A stretch of 12,606 nt of DNA, from contig DEBN01000167.1 of NCBI GenBank assembly GCA_002348825.1, forward strand, positions 6,758 to 19,363, read 5' to 3'. The notes under the pieces were generated by a model. It saw only the letters and a program-made list of their open reading frames with translations, was not told the origin of the DNA and made no database searches. A program made the position numbers and the translations under genes. This document shows, piece after piece, positions 5,610-12,606 of this stretch; the first letter of the stretch is position 1; the number at the start of each line of letters is the position of its first letter. This stretch comes from Gammaproteobacteria bacterium UBA2955. Its GTDB lineage: Bacteria > Pseudomonadota > Gammaproteobacteria > Pseudomonadales > Azotimanducaceae.

Positions 5610-7094
5610 TCAGCCGGAAAAACTTAGTCGCTCGACCTCTTTGTCGAGGCGCTTGCGCTCTTTACCCGAAAGACCCATAACCTCTAACGCGTCGCGCAGT
5701 CGTCCTCTTGCCAAATCAGCGCCAAGAAACACCAACGAATCAAAAACCGGCAGGGACACCTCACGACCGCTAATGGCAATGAACAGCGGAAACAAAAAAT
5801 CGCGCAGTTTCATATCACATTGTTCTGCAAGAGCGTTGCAAGACGCATAAAGGTCATCTCGCTGCCACTCTCGCTTGAGGTCAAACATGGCTAGGGTGTG
5901 ATGCAGTATTTTAACGACCTGCGCCCTGTCCAGCGCTTTATGTTCGAAATCCGCAGGCGTTAATGGCTTGCGTGCACCGAGCAAATAGTCCGCCAGTGGC
6001 ACCAAGTCCGAGAGCCGCTCCGCTCGCTCCTGCACCAGCGGAATCAGTGCAGTGAGGCGCTCTTCGTTGAGCATCCATGCCGAAACTTTCGCGGCGTAGC
6101 TCTTGGCGTCGAGCGCGCGCAGATACTGTCCGTTCATCCAACTTAATTTTTCTTGGTCAAAAATGGGGCCGCTGGTGGAAATTCGATCCACATCAAAGGC
6201 TGCGGTCATTGCTTCCAAGGAGAACAATTCCTCTTCATTGGGCATAGACCAGCCCATTAGTCCAAGATAATTGCACAAGGCCTCTGGCAGATAACCCTGA
6301 TCACGATAGTAAGTAACGCTGGTTGGATTTTTACGTTTCGATAACTTGCTTTGATCCGGATTGCGCAGCAGCGGCAAGTGGATCAGTTCCGGCATCGACC
6401 AGCCAAAATAGCTATACAGCAGCTGATGTTTCGGCACCGAGTTAAGCCACTCTTCACCGCGTAAAATGTGGGTGATGTTCATATGATGATCATCAACCAC
6501 CACTGCGAGATGATAAGTCGGCATGCCATCGGCTTTTAACAACACCTGCATATCAACCTGCGAGTAGGGAATGCTAATTTCGCCACGCAACCGATCTCGG
6601 AACGTACACGTACCAGTCTCAGGTACGCACATACGCACTACATATGACTCCCCCGCCGCGAGGCGTTTCTGAACTTCTTCGCTGCTCAGATGCAGACAAT
6701 GACCGTCGTAACGGGTCGTTTGCTTAGCCGCCTGCTGCTTAGCTCTTAAGTCATCTAGCCGCTGTTTGGAGCAAAAACAGTGGAACGCATCGCCTTGGTC
6801 GAGGAGCGTTTGGATGCATCGCAGGTACAGGTCTTTGCGTTCGCTTTGCCGATATGGACCCAGTGCTCCGCCTGCATCTGGCCCCTCGTCCCAGTCCAGA
6901 CCCAGCCATTCTAAAGCCGAAAAAATAGCCTGTTCCGAGCCGCGCGTACTACGTGCCTGATCCGTGTCCTCTATACGAAGAATGAATTCGCCATTGTGTT
7001 GCCGCGCAAAAACCCAGTTGAACAGCGCCATATACGCCGTACCGACATGGGGATCGCCCGTGGGGGATGGGGCGATGCGCGTTCTCACCTTCAT
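5610..7094 (-). CDS. gltX: Glutamyl-tRNA synthetase
   Basis: Charges tRNA-Glu with glutamate in the cytoplasm, for protein synthesis and for tetrapyrrole synthesis through glutamyl-tRNA. It is 494 residues, a normal length for a class I GluRS. The HIGH-type motif is at PSPTGDPHVGT (9-19) and the KMSKS-type motif is KLSKR (250-254). The zinc site is complete: Cys106-x-Cys108 and Cys133-x-His135, with the same spacing as Cys98/100/125/His127 of E. coli. The C-terminal helical anticodon-binding part runs from about 320 to the end. The start ATG is only 9 nt after the gap stop codon, without a good Shine-Dalgarno, which suggests cotranscription and perhaps coupled translation. tRNA-Ala follows. 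Confidence 0.98.
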   Translation of the reverse strand: MKVRTRIAPSPTGDPHVGTAYMALFNWVFARQHNGEFILRIEDTDQARSTRGSEQAIFSALEWLGLDWDEGPDAGGALGPYRQSERKDLYLRCIQTLLDQGDAFHCFCSKQRLDDLRAKQQAAKQTTRYDGHCLHLSSEEVQKRLAAGESYVVRMCVPETGTCTFRDRLRGEISIPYSQVDMQVLLKADGMPTYHLAVVVDDHHMNITHILRGEEWLNSVPKHQLLYSYFGWSMPELIHLPLLRNPDQSKLSKRKNPTSVTYYRDQGYLPEALCNYLGLMGWSMPNEEELFSLEAMTAAFDVDRISTSGPIFDQEKLSWMNGQYLRALDAKSYAAKVSAWMLNEERLTALIPLVQERAERLSDLVPLADYLLGARKPLTPADFEHKALDRAQVVKILHHTLAMFDLKREWQRDDLYASCNALAEQCDMKLRDFLFPLFIAISGREVSLPVFDSLVFLGADLARGRLRDALEVMGLSGKERKRLDKEVERLSFSG

Positions 7095-7103
7095 AAGCGG
7101 CGA

Positions 7104-8573
7104 CTAAAACCCCATATCCTCGACGTTTTCCGGAATCAACGGGTACGAAATTCCGGCCATCTTTTGCACCACTCGCACGACCTGGCATGAATAACCAAAC
7201 TCGTTGTCGTACCAGACATATAGCACCACTCGATTGTCTTTGACGATAATTGCTTCGCCATCAACAATGCACGCGTGACGATTGCCGACTAAGTCTGAAG
7301 AGACAATGTCTGGCGACGTGGTGAAGTCTATTTGTCGCTGCAATTTTCCGTGCAACGCCGAGGTGCGCAGAAACTCTTTTAGGTTTTCGTCAGTTGTCCC
7401 TTCGTTGAGCGTCAAATTCAGTATCACCAAGGACACATTCGGAGTTGGTACGCGAATGGCATTGCCCGTGAGCTTGCCATCCAATTCCGGCAGTAATTTA
7501 GTCACCGCGGAGGAGGCACCAGTTTCGGTAATCACCATGTTGAGCGGCGCGCCGCGGCCGCGACGGTTCTTTTTGTGGAAATTATCGATCAGGTTTTGAT
7601 CATTGGTATAGGCATGCACTGTTTCCATATGCCCATTCTCGATCCCAAAGCGATCGTTGACCGCTTTCAGCACCGGCACAATCGCATTAGTGGTGCAGCT
7701 TGCTGCAGCTAAGACGCTGTCTTCTGCCTCGATGTCACGGTGATTAATACCCGCGACAATATTTTTTATGTTGCCCTTACCCGGCGCGGTAAGAATCACT
7801 CGCGCTGCGCCCTTTGACTTTAAATGTTGCGAAAGACCCTCTTCGTCACTCCAGGCGCCGGTATTGTCTATGATAATGGCGTTGTTAATGCCGTAAGCGG
7901 TGTAATCAATTTTGTCCGGGCCTTCGGCATAAATAACACGGATCACATTGCCGTTCGCGATAATGCATTCATTTTCTTCGTCCACCCGCAAGGTGCCCTG
8001 AAAACTCCCGTGCACTGAATCACGACGCAGCAATCCAGCCCGCTTAGATAGGTCGTTAGCGCCGTTTCTGCGAACCACGATAGCGCGCAAACGCAACTGA
8101 GTGCCGCCGCCTGTTTTTTCAATCAACAAACGCGCCAATAAACGACCAATGCGCCCGAAACCGTACAACACGATATCTTGAGGCGCAGCCAGAGGTGGGG
8201 TCGTGACGCCGATGACCTTGCTGCATTGCGTAAGCACATACTGCTTTATTTCAGCCTCGTCCTTGATTCCGCCTTCAATGAGCGTAGAGGCCATCTTCCC
8301 CACATCTACATGACAAGGACCAAGATCTAGTTCGCTCATCGCCACCAGTATCGGATACGTTTCGAATTCCGAAAGCTCGTTCTGGGCAAGCTGTCGCACA
8401 TAGCGATGCGCCTTCATTAGCTGGGTGACACTTTGGTTATATAGCGCGCGACCGTAGCAATAGACCACAACGTTGTTTCGATAGAGTTTGCCAATCAGCG
8501 GAATCATCGCCTCAGCGAGCGCTTCTCGTTGCTTCCAATCCGGAAAATAATCATCAAGGCTAGGTAATGCCAC
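7104..8573 (-). CDS. gap: Glyceraldehyde-3-phosphate dehydrogenase, long form with N-terminal extension
   Basis: Interconverts glyceraldehyde 3-phosphate and 1,3-bisphosphoglycerate with NAD(P) in glycolysis and gluconeogenesis. It has 489 residues against about 330 for the common form: a helical N-terminal extension of about 130 residues precedes the Rossmann motif GFGRIGR (138-144). The catalytic cysteine is Cys293 (ASCTTN) and the partner histidine His320 (ETVHAYTNDQ). LLRRDSVHGSFQG (181-193) and WYDNEFGYS (454-462) are further family marks. After the second strand the chain reads IVVRRNGAND, with arginines where NAD-specific enzymes usually have an aspartate, so NADP use is possible. The extended form next to divergent mfd is what I recall in Pseudomonas. 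The start is GTG, 7 nt after AGAGG, below a good sigma70-type promoter; gltX follows by 9 nt. Confidence 0.96.
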   Translation of the reverse strand: MALPSLDDYFPDWKQREALAEAMIPLIGKLYRNNVVVYCYGRALYNQSVTQLMKAHRYVRQLAQNELSEFETYPILVAMSELDLGPCHVDVGKMASTLIEGGIKDEAEIKQYVLTQCSKVIGVTTPPLAAPQDIVLYGFGRIGRLLARLLIEKTGGGTQLRLRAIVVRRNGANDLSKRAGLLRRDSVHGSFQGTLRVDEENECIIANGNVIRVIYAEGPDKIDYTAYGINNAIIIDNTGAWSDEEGLSQHLKSKGAARVILTAPGKGNIKNIVAGINHRDIEAEDSVLAAASCTTNAIVPVLKAVNDRFGIENGHMETVHAYTNDQNLIDNFHKKNRRGRGAPLNMVITETGASSAVTKLLPELDGKLTGNAIRVPTPNVSLVILNLTLNEGTTDENLKEFLRTSALHGKLQRQIDFTTSPDIVSSDLVGNRHACIVDGEAIIVKDNRVVLYVWYDNEFGYSCQVVRVVQKMAGISYPLIPENVEDMGF

Positions 8574-8580
8574 AGCGTTT

Positions 8581-8585
8581 CCTCT
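8581..8585 (-). promoter_or_regulatory. Shine-Dalgarno for the GTG start of gap
   Basis: AGAGG lies 7 nt before GTG 8573. Spacing supports GTG as the start; the extension of the protein is conserved-looking from its first residues. Confidence 0.5.
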
Positions 8586-8643
8586 TTTTATCTTGGCGTT
8601 CTCGCGATCGAACCCGACGGCTCAAGGTTTCGCGTGCGGCGCC

Positions 8644-8671
8644 ATTATAGGAATTCCCAACCAACGGGCAA
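8644..8671 (-). promoter_or_regulatory. Sigma70-type promoter of gap-gltX
   Basis: The minus strand has TTGCCC (8666-8671), a 16-bp spacer and a perfect TATAAT (8644-8649). Transcription would begin near 8636 and leave a leader of about 60 nt before the GTG of gap. It lies in the 183-bp gap between the korB remnant and gap, so gap does not depend on transcription through the remnant. Confidence 0.7.
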
Positions 8672-8756
8672 CAGCCGAAATAAGAAATTATCCGTACCCG
8701 TAAATCATAGCCTCTGACCCATGCCGGGCGGCAGCGAATCCAGCTCGAAGAACCGA

Positions 8757-9203
8757 CTATCGATAACCGGCGTTTATGTCATTCAATATCGCACTGCCCG
8801 GACACAACTGAGCTTCGTTTAACTCATTCAACGGCTGTTCCACAGTGTCCATAATGTCATGACACTCCACCGGGTCGGCATCTACATACAACAGCCCCGT
8901 TACGACTTCACCCTGCTCCTGAGCACGCTGCACGTAGTTCAATGCGCCCACCCGATCATGAGCGTCATAGTCCGCATCCAGCTTATGCAAACGCAGTATG
9001 CTGCCGTCCGGCATCGCAACATCTTCACGAGCGCCCTCTGCATAATCTACCGTGACCTCGGGGTGCGTCATAATAAGGTCCGCATTTACAAGTTCTTGCG
9101 TGTGTTCGCGCATGAACTCATAGCTCTTGGTCGAGCCGCTGTGATTGTTGAATGCAACACAAGGTGAAATCACATCGATAAACGCCATACCTTTATGGGT
9201 AAA
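8757..9203 (-). pseudogene. korB: C-terminal remnant of 2-oxoacid:ferredoxin oxidoreductase beta subunit
   Basis: The intact enzyme decarboxylates 2-oxoglutarate or a related 2-oxoacid to acyl-CoA with ferredoxin. Only the end of the beta subunit is left: MAFIDVISPCVAFNNHSGST from 9188, then GDRV-like (DAHDRVGALNY), GEVVTGLLYVDAD and the usual C-terminus LCPGSAIL..INAGYR. That makes 143 codons from the ATG at 9188, against about 340 in full beta subunits. The thiamine diphosphate-binding part is missing, so it cannot work as the enzyme. The resemblance begins before the ATG, with T-H-K-G in frame, and stops at a TAG (9204-9206). No alpha subunit gene is present. The remaining frame has no internal stop or frameshift, so the loss is either recent or the fragment is kept for another reason. 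A short expressed protein from ATG 9188 is possible. Confidence 0.85.
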
Positions 9204-12200
9204 CTAGCGCGCTTATTTAGCGACATTCAAACTGTGACCCAACTGATTTTACCGACTACTGCCGACCGACTGCAGCCGCAACGCGCTGGCGATCAACTCA
9301 CCTGGCGCGGCCTTAGTGGCAGCGCACAACTACTGGCGCTCAGTGAGTTCTCCGCGCAGCTAAAACAACCGGTGCCGACAACATCGACAGACATGATTGT
9401 AATCGTGACCGCTGAACCTGCGAGCACAGAGGAATGGGCCTCAGGCATACGCTTTTTCCAAGCAACACCGGAAGGCGAGCAGATATTGCGTTTCCCGGAG
9501 TGGGAAACGCTGCCCTATGACGCTTTTTCGCCTCATCAGGACATCACCTCGGAGCGCTTGGCATGTCTGCAGCACCTACGCAATCAACAACAGGGTCTGT
9601 TGATAGTGCCCGCGCCCACACTGGTGCAGAAAATTGCACCCACTACATTTCTGGACGGCGCGTGCTTTGACCTCAAGCGCGGGCAGGTTTTCGATACCGA
9701 ATCACAGCGCCTGCGACTTGAGGCGGCCGGTTACCAAGCAACAGATACCGTAACCGAACGCGGCCAGTACGCCGTTCGCGGAGCGGTAATGGACATCTTT
9801 CCGATGGGTGCCGAGTTGCCCGTGCGTATCGACCTATTTGACGAAGAAATCGACACATTGCGCACATTTGACCCCGACTCCCAGCTCAGCGTGGCGCAGA
9901 TCAATGAGCTAAAAATCCTTCCTGGCAAGGAGTTTCCTTTTGACGACGCAGCCATCGCCAGGTTCCGAGATCAGTGGCATAACGCGTTCAACGTCGATGT
10001 GCGCCGCTGCAGCATTTATCAGGACGTGTCGAGCTACATCGCGCCCAATGGTATTGAGTACTACCTGCCATTTTTCTTTGAGCAGATGTCTACCCTGTTC
10101 GATTATTTACCCGAAAACACTCTATTCATCCTCGAGGACGGCGTAATGGAGGCCTGCGATCACTATTTGATGGAGGTCACCAGCCGATACGAGTCACTGC
10201 GATACGACGTCGAGCGACCTATCTTGGCGCCTGCCGAACTGTACATTGACGCGGCCACACTAGGCACTCGATTGGCGCAATATCGACGCATCTTAATCAG
10301 CGAAACCGAGCATAAACACGAGCGCACCTTCGACACCCGCGAGTTTCCGGATCTGCGTGCGAATCCGCGACTCGCTCAGCCGGCAAGTGCGCTGATCGAG
10401 TTTTTAAACCAACAGTCTCTGCCAGCTTTATTCGTCGCAGAAACTGCAGGACGGCGCGAAATTTTTGACGAAATGTTGCGCAAAGCGGGGATCGACGCGA
10501 AACCCCTAGACAACTTCCAGGAATATCGCGACGCCGGCCCCGAAAAACATTGCATCGTAGTCGGGCCGTTGGCTAAAGGGTTGTGGTCAGATCACGCAAT
10601 CATCATTACTGAAACCGAAGTGCTAGGCGCTCGACAGAATTCGACCGCCACGGATCCAGCTAGAGTAATTGACACCGATCAAATCGTGCGCAATTTGACC
10701 GAGCTAAGCGTCGGTGCACCGGTGGTGCATATGCAACATGGTGTGGGCCGCTATCTTGGCCTGGACACCTTGGAGATCAATGGCGCTGCACAGGAGTTTC
10801 TCACCCTCGGTTATGCGGGCGGCGCAAAATTGTACGTGCCCGTAACATCTCTGCATTTGATCGGCCGCTACGCCGGCGCCGAAGAAGAGCTTGCGCCACT
10901 GCATCGGCTTGGCTCGGGCCAGTGGGAGCGCGCGAAACGCCGTGCGGCTGAAAAAGTCGTCGACGTCGCAGCCGAATTGCTAGACATCTACGCTCGGCGC
11001 GAAATGAAACTGTCGCATCGGCTGACAGCCGAGATAACCGAATACGAAAAATTCGCCGATGAATTCCCATTTGAAGTGACACCGGACCAACAAACGGCTA
11101 TCGATGCGACCTTGCAAGACCTCGCCACCGAACGCGCGATGGACAGATTAGTCTGTGGCGATGTCGGCTTCGGAAAAACCGAAGTGGCCATGCGCGCAGC
11201 ATTTGTGGCGGTACAAAACCATAAACAAGTGGTGATATTGGTACCGACGACCCTGCTGGCACAGCAACACTTCGACTCCTTTCGCGACCGCTTCGCACAG
11301 TGGCCTGTCAGCATCGAATCTGTGAGTCGCTTACGCAGCAACACGGAGAACGCAGAAGTCGCCGAGCGCTGCAAGAACGGCCAAGCCGACATCGTCATCG
11401 GCACCCATAAAGTGCTCGGAGCAGCCTTTGCGTTTAAGGATCTCGGCTTAGTAATTATTGACGAGGAGCACCGCTTTGGGGTGCTGCAAAAAGAGCGTTT
11501 ACGAACTCTGCGGGCTGAAGTCGATGTCATGACGCTAACTGCTACACCGATCCCCAGAACCCTCAATATGTCGCTCAGCGGCATTCGCGACCTTTCGATC
11601 ATAGCCACAGCGCCAGCCAAACGCTTGTCTATTAAAACCTTTGTTCAACAACGACGAGACCACAGCGTGCGCGAGGCCATCAGTCGCGAACTGATGCGCG
11701 GCGGACAGGTTTTTTTCCTGCATAACGAAGTACGCAGCATTGAACAGGCAGCCCAGGCACTACGCGATCTCATACCGGAAGCTCGAATTGGTGTAGGGCA
11801 TGGACAGATGAAGAAACTCGAACTCGAGCAGGTGATGAACGATTTTTATCACCGCAGGCTTAACGTTTTAGTTTGCACGACAATCATAGAAACCGGATTA
11901 GACATCCCCAATGCCAACACCATCATCATCGAGCGCGCCGACAAATTCGGCCTTGCTCAATTGCACCAACTGCGCGGCCGGGTGGGCCGCAGTCACCGCC
12001 AAGCCTACGCCTACTTGTTGACGCCGGAACCACGCAGCCTGAGCTCAGACGCGGTAAAACGACTGGACGCAATAGAAGCCGCTGGAGACCTTGGCGTTGG
12101 CTTCACCTTAGCTACTCAAGATATGGAAATACGCGGCGCCGGGGAGTTGCTGGGTGACGATCAATCCGGGCAAATCGAATCTGTAGGCTTTTCGATCTAT

Positions 12201-12606
12201 ATGGACATGCTCAATCAAGCTGTCGCGGCTTTGCGCTCTGGAAAAATACCTGACCTCGACAGCCCGCTCGAGCCGGTCAATCAGGAAGTTAATTTGCATA
12301 CGCCCACGCTTATCCCCGAAGACTACTTGCCCGACGTCCAAGCACGACTGATTTTGTATAAGCGCATCGCGAGCGCGACAGACAGCGCCGCATTAGACGA
12401 CTTGCAGGTTGAAATCATTGACCGCTTTGGGCTGTTACCTACCCAACTGAAGCAGTTGTTTAGTGTTACCCATCTGAAATTGTCAGCGCAGTCTCTCGGG
12501 GTTGTAAAGCTGGACCTTGGTGCGGAGCGAGGCAAACTAGAGTTCAGCAAGACAACTCGCGTGGACCCGCTGATGATCGTTAATTTGGTGCAGCAAGAGA
12601 GCCATA
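9195..12606 (+). CDS. mfd: Transcription-repair coupling factor, 3' end cut by the window
   Basis: Removes RNA polymerase stalled at DNA damage and recruits UvrA for nucleotide excision repair. 1137 codons are present and the frame is open to the right edge; compared with E. coli Mfd (1148 residues) about 40 C-terminal residues are missing. The UvrB-like N-terminal part includes WETLPYDAFSPHQDI (about 100-115). The RNA polymerase-interacting domain begins near 500 (VGAPVVHMQHGVGRY). The RecG-like motor has Walker A GDVGFGKTE (655-663, Lys661), DEEH (756-759), TATPIPRT and RGRVGR (927-932). The TRCF C-terminal domain is partly present. The ATG at 9195 has no clear Shine-Dalgarno and its frame is closed 30 nt upstream. 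The start overlaps the end of the korB remnant on the other strand, so its promoter must lie inside remnant sequence or be very short. Confidence 0.97.
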   Translation, partial: MGKLARLFSDIQTVTQLILPTTADRLQPQRAGDQLTWRGLSGSAQLLALSEFSAQLKQPVPTTSTDMIVIVTAEPASTEEWASGIRFFQATPEGEQILRFPEWETLPYDAFSPHQDITSERLACLQHLRNQQQGLLIVPAPTLVQKIAPTTFLDGACFDLKRGQVFDTESQRLRLEAAGYQATDTVTERGQYAVRGAVMDIFPMGAELPVRIDLFDEEIDTLRTFDPDSQLSVAQINELKILPGKEFPFDDAAIARFRDQWHNAFNVDVRRCSIYQDVSSYIAPNGIEYYLPFFFEQMSTLFDYLPENTLFILEDGVMEACDHYLMEVTSRYESLRYDVERPILAPAELYIDAATLGTRLAQYRRILISETEHKHERTFDTREFPDLRANPRLAQPASALIEFLNQQSLPALFVAETAGRREIFDEMLRKAGIDAKPLDNFQEYRDAGPEKHCIVVGPLAKGLWSDHAIIITETEVLGARQNSTATDPARVIDTDQIVRNLTELSVGAPVVHMQHGVGRYLGLDTLEINGAAQEFLTLGYAGGAKLYVPVTSLHLIGRYAGAEEELAPLHRLGSGQWERAKRRAAEKVVDVAAELLDIYARREMKLSHRLTAEITEYEKFADEFPFEVTPDQQTAIDATLQDLATERAMDRLVCGDVGFGKTEVAMRAAFVAVQNHKQVVILVPTTLLAQQHFDSFRDRFAQWPVSIESVSRLRSNTENAEVAERCKNGQADIVIGTHKVLGAAFAFKDLGLVIIDEEHRFGVLQKERLRTLRAEVDVMTLTATPIPRTLNMSLSGIRDLSIIATAPAKRLSIKTFVQQRRDHSVREAISRELMRGGQVFFLHNEVRSIEQAAQALRDLIPEARIGVGHGQMKKLELEQVMNDFYHRRLNVLVCTTIIETGLDIPNANTIIIERADKFGLAQLHQLRGRVGRSHRQAYAYLLTPEPRSLSSDAVKRLDAIEAAGDLGVGFTLATQDMEIRGAGELLGDDQSGQIESVGFSIYMDMLNQAVAALRSGKIPDLDSPLEPVNQEVNLHTPTLIPEDYLPDVQARLILYKRIASATDSAALDDLQVEIIDRFGLLPTQLKQLFSVTHLKLSAQSLGVVKLDLGAERGKLEFSKTTRVDPLMIVNLVQQESH

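Noticed and set aside
5452..5850. Plus-strand reading frame coding for GGAREDRTPDLVNAIHALSQLSYGP at its start
   Set aside because: This is the well-known false peptide from the antisense of a tRNA gene; the rest is the shadow of gltX.
10988..11620. Minus-strand frame of 210 codons
   Set aside because: Antisense shadow of the mfd motor domain; serine- and arginine-rich translation without any known motif.

Overview
The window reads as chromosomal DNA of a gammaproteobacterium, probably a free-living aquatic one. The evidence is the divergent pair of a long-form gap (with an N-terminal extension) and mfd, a layout I recall from Pseudomonas and its relatives, together with a Zn-type GluRS followed by tRNA-Ala(GGC). 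Base composition looks balanced, and no insertion sequence, integrase, phage gene or CRISPR array is visible. Almost every gene lies on the minus strand; only mfd, at the right end, is on the plus strand.

Right to left. mfd (from 9195, running off the right edge) is the transcription-repair coupling factor. Immediately behind its start, on the opposite strand, lies the C-terminal part of korB (2-oxoacid:ferredoxin oxidoreductase beta subunit), whose N-terminal catalytic part is missing. Next come a sigma70-like promoter and a probable gap-gltX-tRNA-Ala unit (8573 to 5478), then phhB (pterin carbinolamine dehydratase) and a putidaredoxin-type [2Fe-2S] ferredoxin.

After 589 bp without a convincing gene (4071-4659), which holds several inverted repeats and perhaps a decayed tautomerase, comes the most distinctive part: three overlapping genes coding for a tryptophan tryptophylquinone (TTQ) amine dehydrogenase. 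They are the beta-propeller large subunit (mauB), a membrane-anchored thioredoxin-like maturation protein (mauD) and the cysteine-rich TTQ small subunit (mauA). The encoded enzyme would oxidatively deaminate a primary amine in the periplasm and pass electrons to a copper protein or cytochrome. By recalled sequence the small subunit is closer to aromatic amine dehydrogenase than to methylamine dehydrogenase. No mauE, mauG or amicyanin/azurin gene is present, and the genes on both sides are unrelated, so maturation must use distant genes or differ from the known scheme.

Furthest left, a cyclophilin-type peptidyl-prolyl isomerase is followed by a class III CoA-transferase that starts with TTG and runs off the left edge.

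I do not see a clearly new system. The points most worth following up are the reduced TTQ dehydrogenase cluster, the korB remnant that abuts the mfd start codon, and the inverted repeats between the ferredoxin gene and the amine dehydrogenase genes.
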